In this document: positions 6,200 through 6,264 of the stretch, piece after piece
Numbering within the stretch: the stretch's first letter is position 1
How the letters are laid out: each line of letters starts with the position of its first letter
DNA from: Acidobacteriota bacterium
Lineage (GTDB): Bacteria > Acidobacteriota > Blastocatellia > Pyrinomonadales > Pyrinomonadaceae
Direction of reading: 5' to 3'
DNA: 6,264 bases
Assembly: GCA_013813755.1 (NCBI GenBank)
Contig: JACCRD010000069.1
Coordinates: 1 to 6,264 of the forward strand
Position numbers and translations under genes: made by a program
Notes under the pieces: model-generated
The model's input: only the letters and a program-made list of their open reading frames with translations
Database searches by the model: none
What the model was told of the DNA's origin: nothing

Positions 6200-6264
6200 T
6201 TATTCGATATTGACCAGGAGACACTCTTTATAGATTTCGGCAGCCGGAAAAAAATGTCTCTGAT
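6200..6264 (-). CDS. C-terminal end of an upstream gene, possibly TsaE
   Basis: Reading minus, one frame is open from the window edge to TAA at 6202-6200, giving the last 20 residues: a stretch with FFPAAEIYKE and the ending CLLVNIE. It stops 12 bases before tsaB, as expected for an operon partner. TsaE, the ATPase of the t6A complex, is often encoded directly before tsaB. Its C-terminus commonly has a Pro-containing loop and then a strand ending in Val-x-Ile-Glu-like residues, which fits loosely. The fragment holds no Walker motif, so identity rests on position and a vague match. A competing frame ending in TGA at 6186-6184 looks less protein-like. Confidence 0.45.
   Translation of the reverse strand, partial: QRHFFPAAEIYKECLLVNIE

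Noticed and set aside
6184..6264. Alternative minus-strand frame ending in TGA and overlapping the tsaB ATG as ATGA
   Set aside because: The overlap is attractive, but the peptide is rich in Lys, Ser and Asn, ends in a poly-basic tail and fits TsaE less well than the frame ending at 6200. It cannot be fully excluded with so little sequence.
1..6264. CRISPR array, tRNA or rRNA genes, insertion sequence, phage or defence genes, riboswitch
   Set aside because: No regularly spaced repeats, cloverleaf-like sequence, transposase motifs or large structured leader were seen on either strand.

Overview
The window comes from a bacterial chromosome and holds core housekeeping genes. I see no insertion sequence, phage gene, CRISPR array, tRNA or rRNA. 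The lineage cannot be fixed from this stretch. The predicted secreted beta-propeller suggests a Gram-negative-type envelope. Leaders mix weak Shine-Dalgarno sites (AGGATGG before ssb and the DUF465 gene) with AT-rich leaders that have none (tsaB, accA), as in some Bacteroidota-related groups. That placement is inference only.

Layout. 1-1770 (+) is the 3' half of dnaE, the replicative DNA polymerase alpha subunit. It is followed almost at once by accA (+), the carboxyltransferase alpha subunit of acetyl-CoA carboxylase, which appears to lack the usual N-terminal helical region. 2640-2831 is a non-coding gap between convergent genes and contains a striking 67-nt imperfect hairpin at 2735-2801. 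ssb (-) lies at 2832-3281. A 120-bp divergent spacer separates it from a predicted exported PQQ/BamB-like beta-propeller protein (+) at 3402-4520. That gene converges on a minus-strand block across a clear hairpin terminator at 4552-4582.

The minus-strand block reads, in transcription order: the C-terminal end of a gene that may be tsaE (6264-6200), tsaB (6187-5570), rimI (5494-5000) and a small DUF465/YdcH-family gene (4868-4638). tsaB and tsaE act in the N6-threonylcarbamoyladenosine (t6A) tRNA modification pathway. rimI encodes a protein N-acetyltransferase that is very often encoded next to tsaB. DUF465 may have its own promoter, because 131 bp separate it from rimI.

Functionally the window combines replication (DnaE, SSB), fatty-acid synthesis (AccA), translation quality (TsaB, RimI) and one envelope-associated propeller of unknown role. 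By eye, dnaE and most of accA are richer in G+C than everything from the 3' end of accA onward, ssb excepted. I found no convincing undescribed system. The points most worth checking are the short AccA, the long intergenic hairpin, the non-lipoprotein BamB-like propeller, and the divergent TsaB and RimI motifs.
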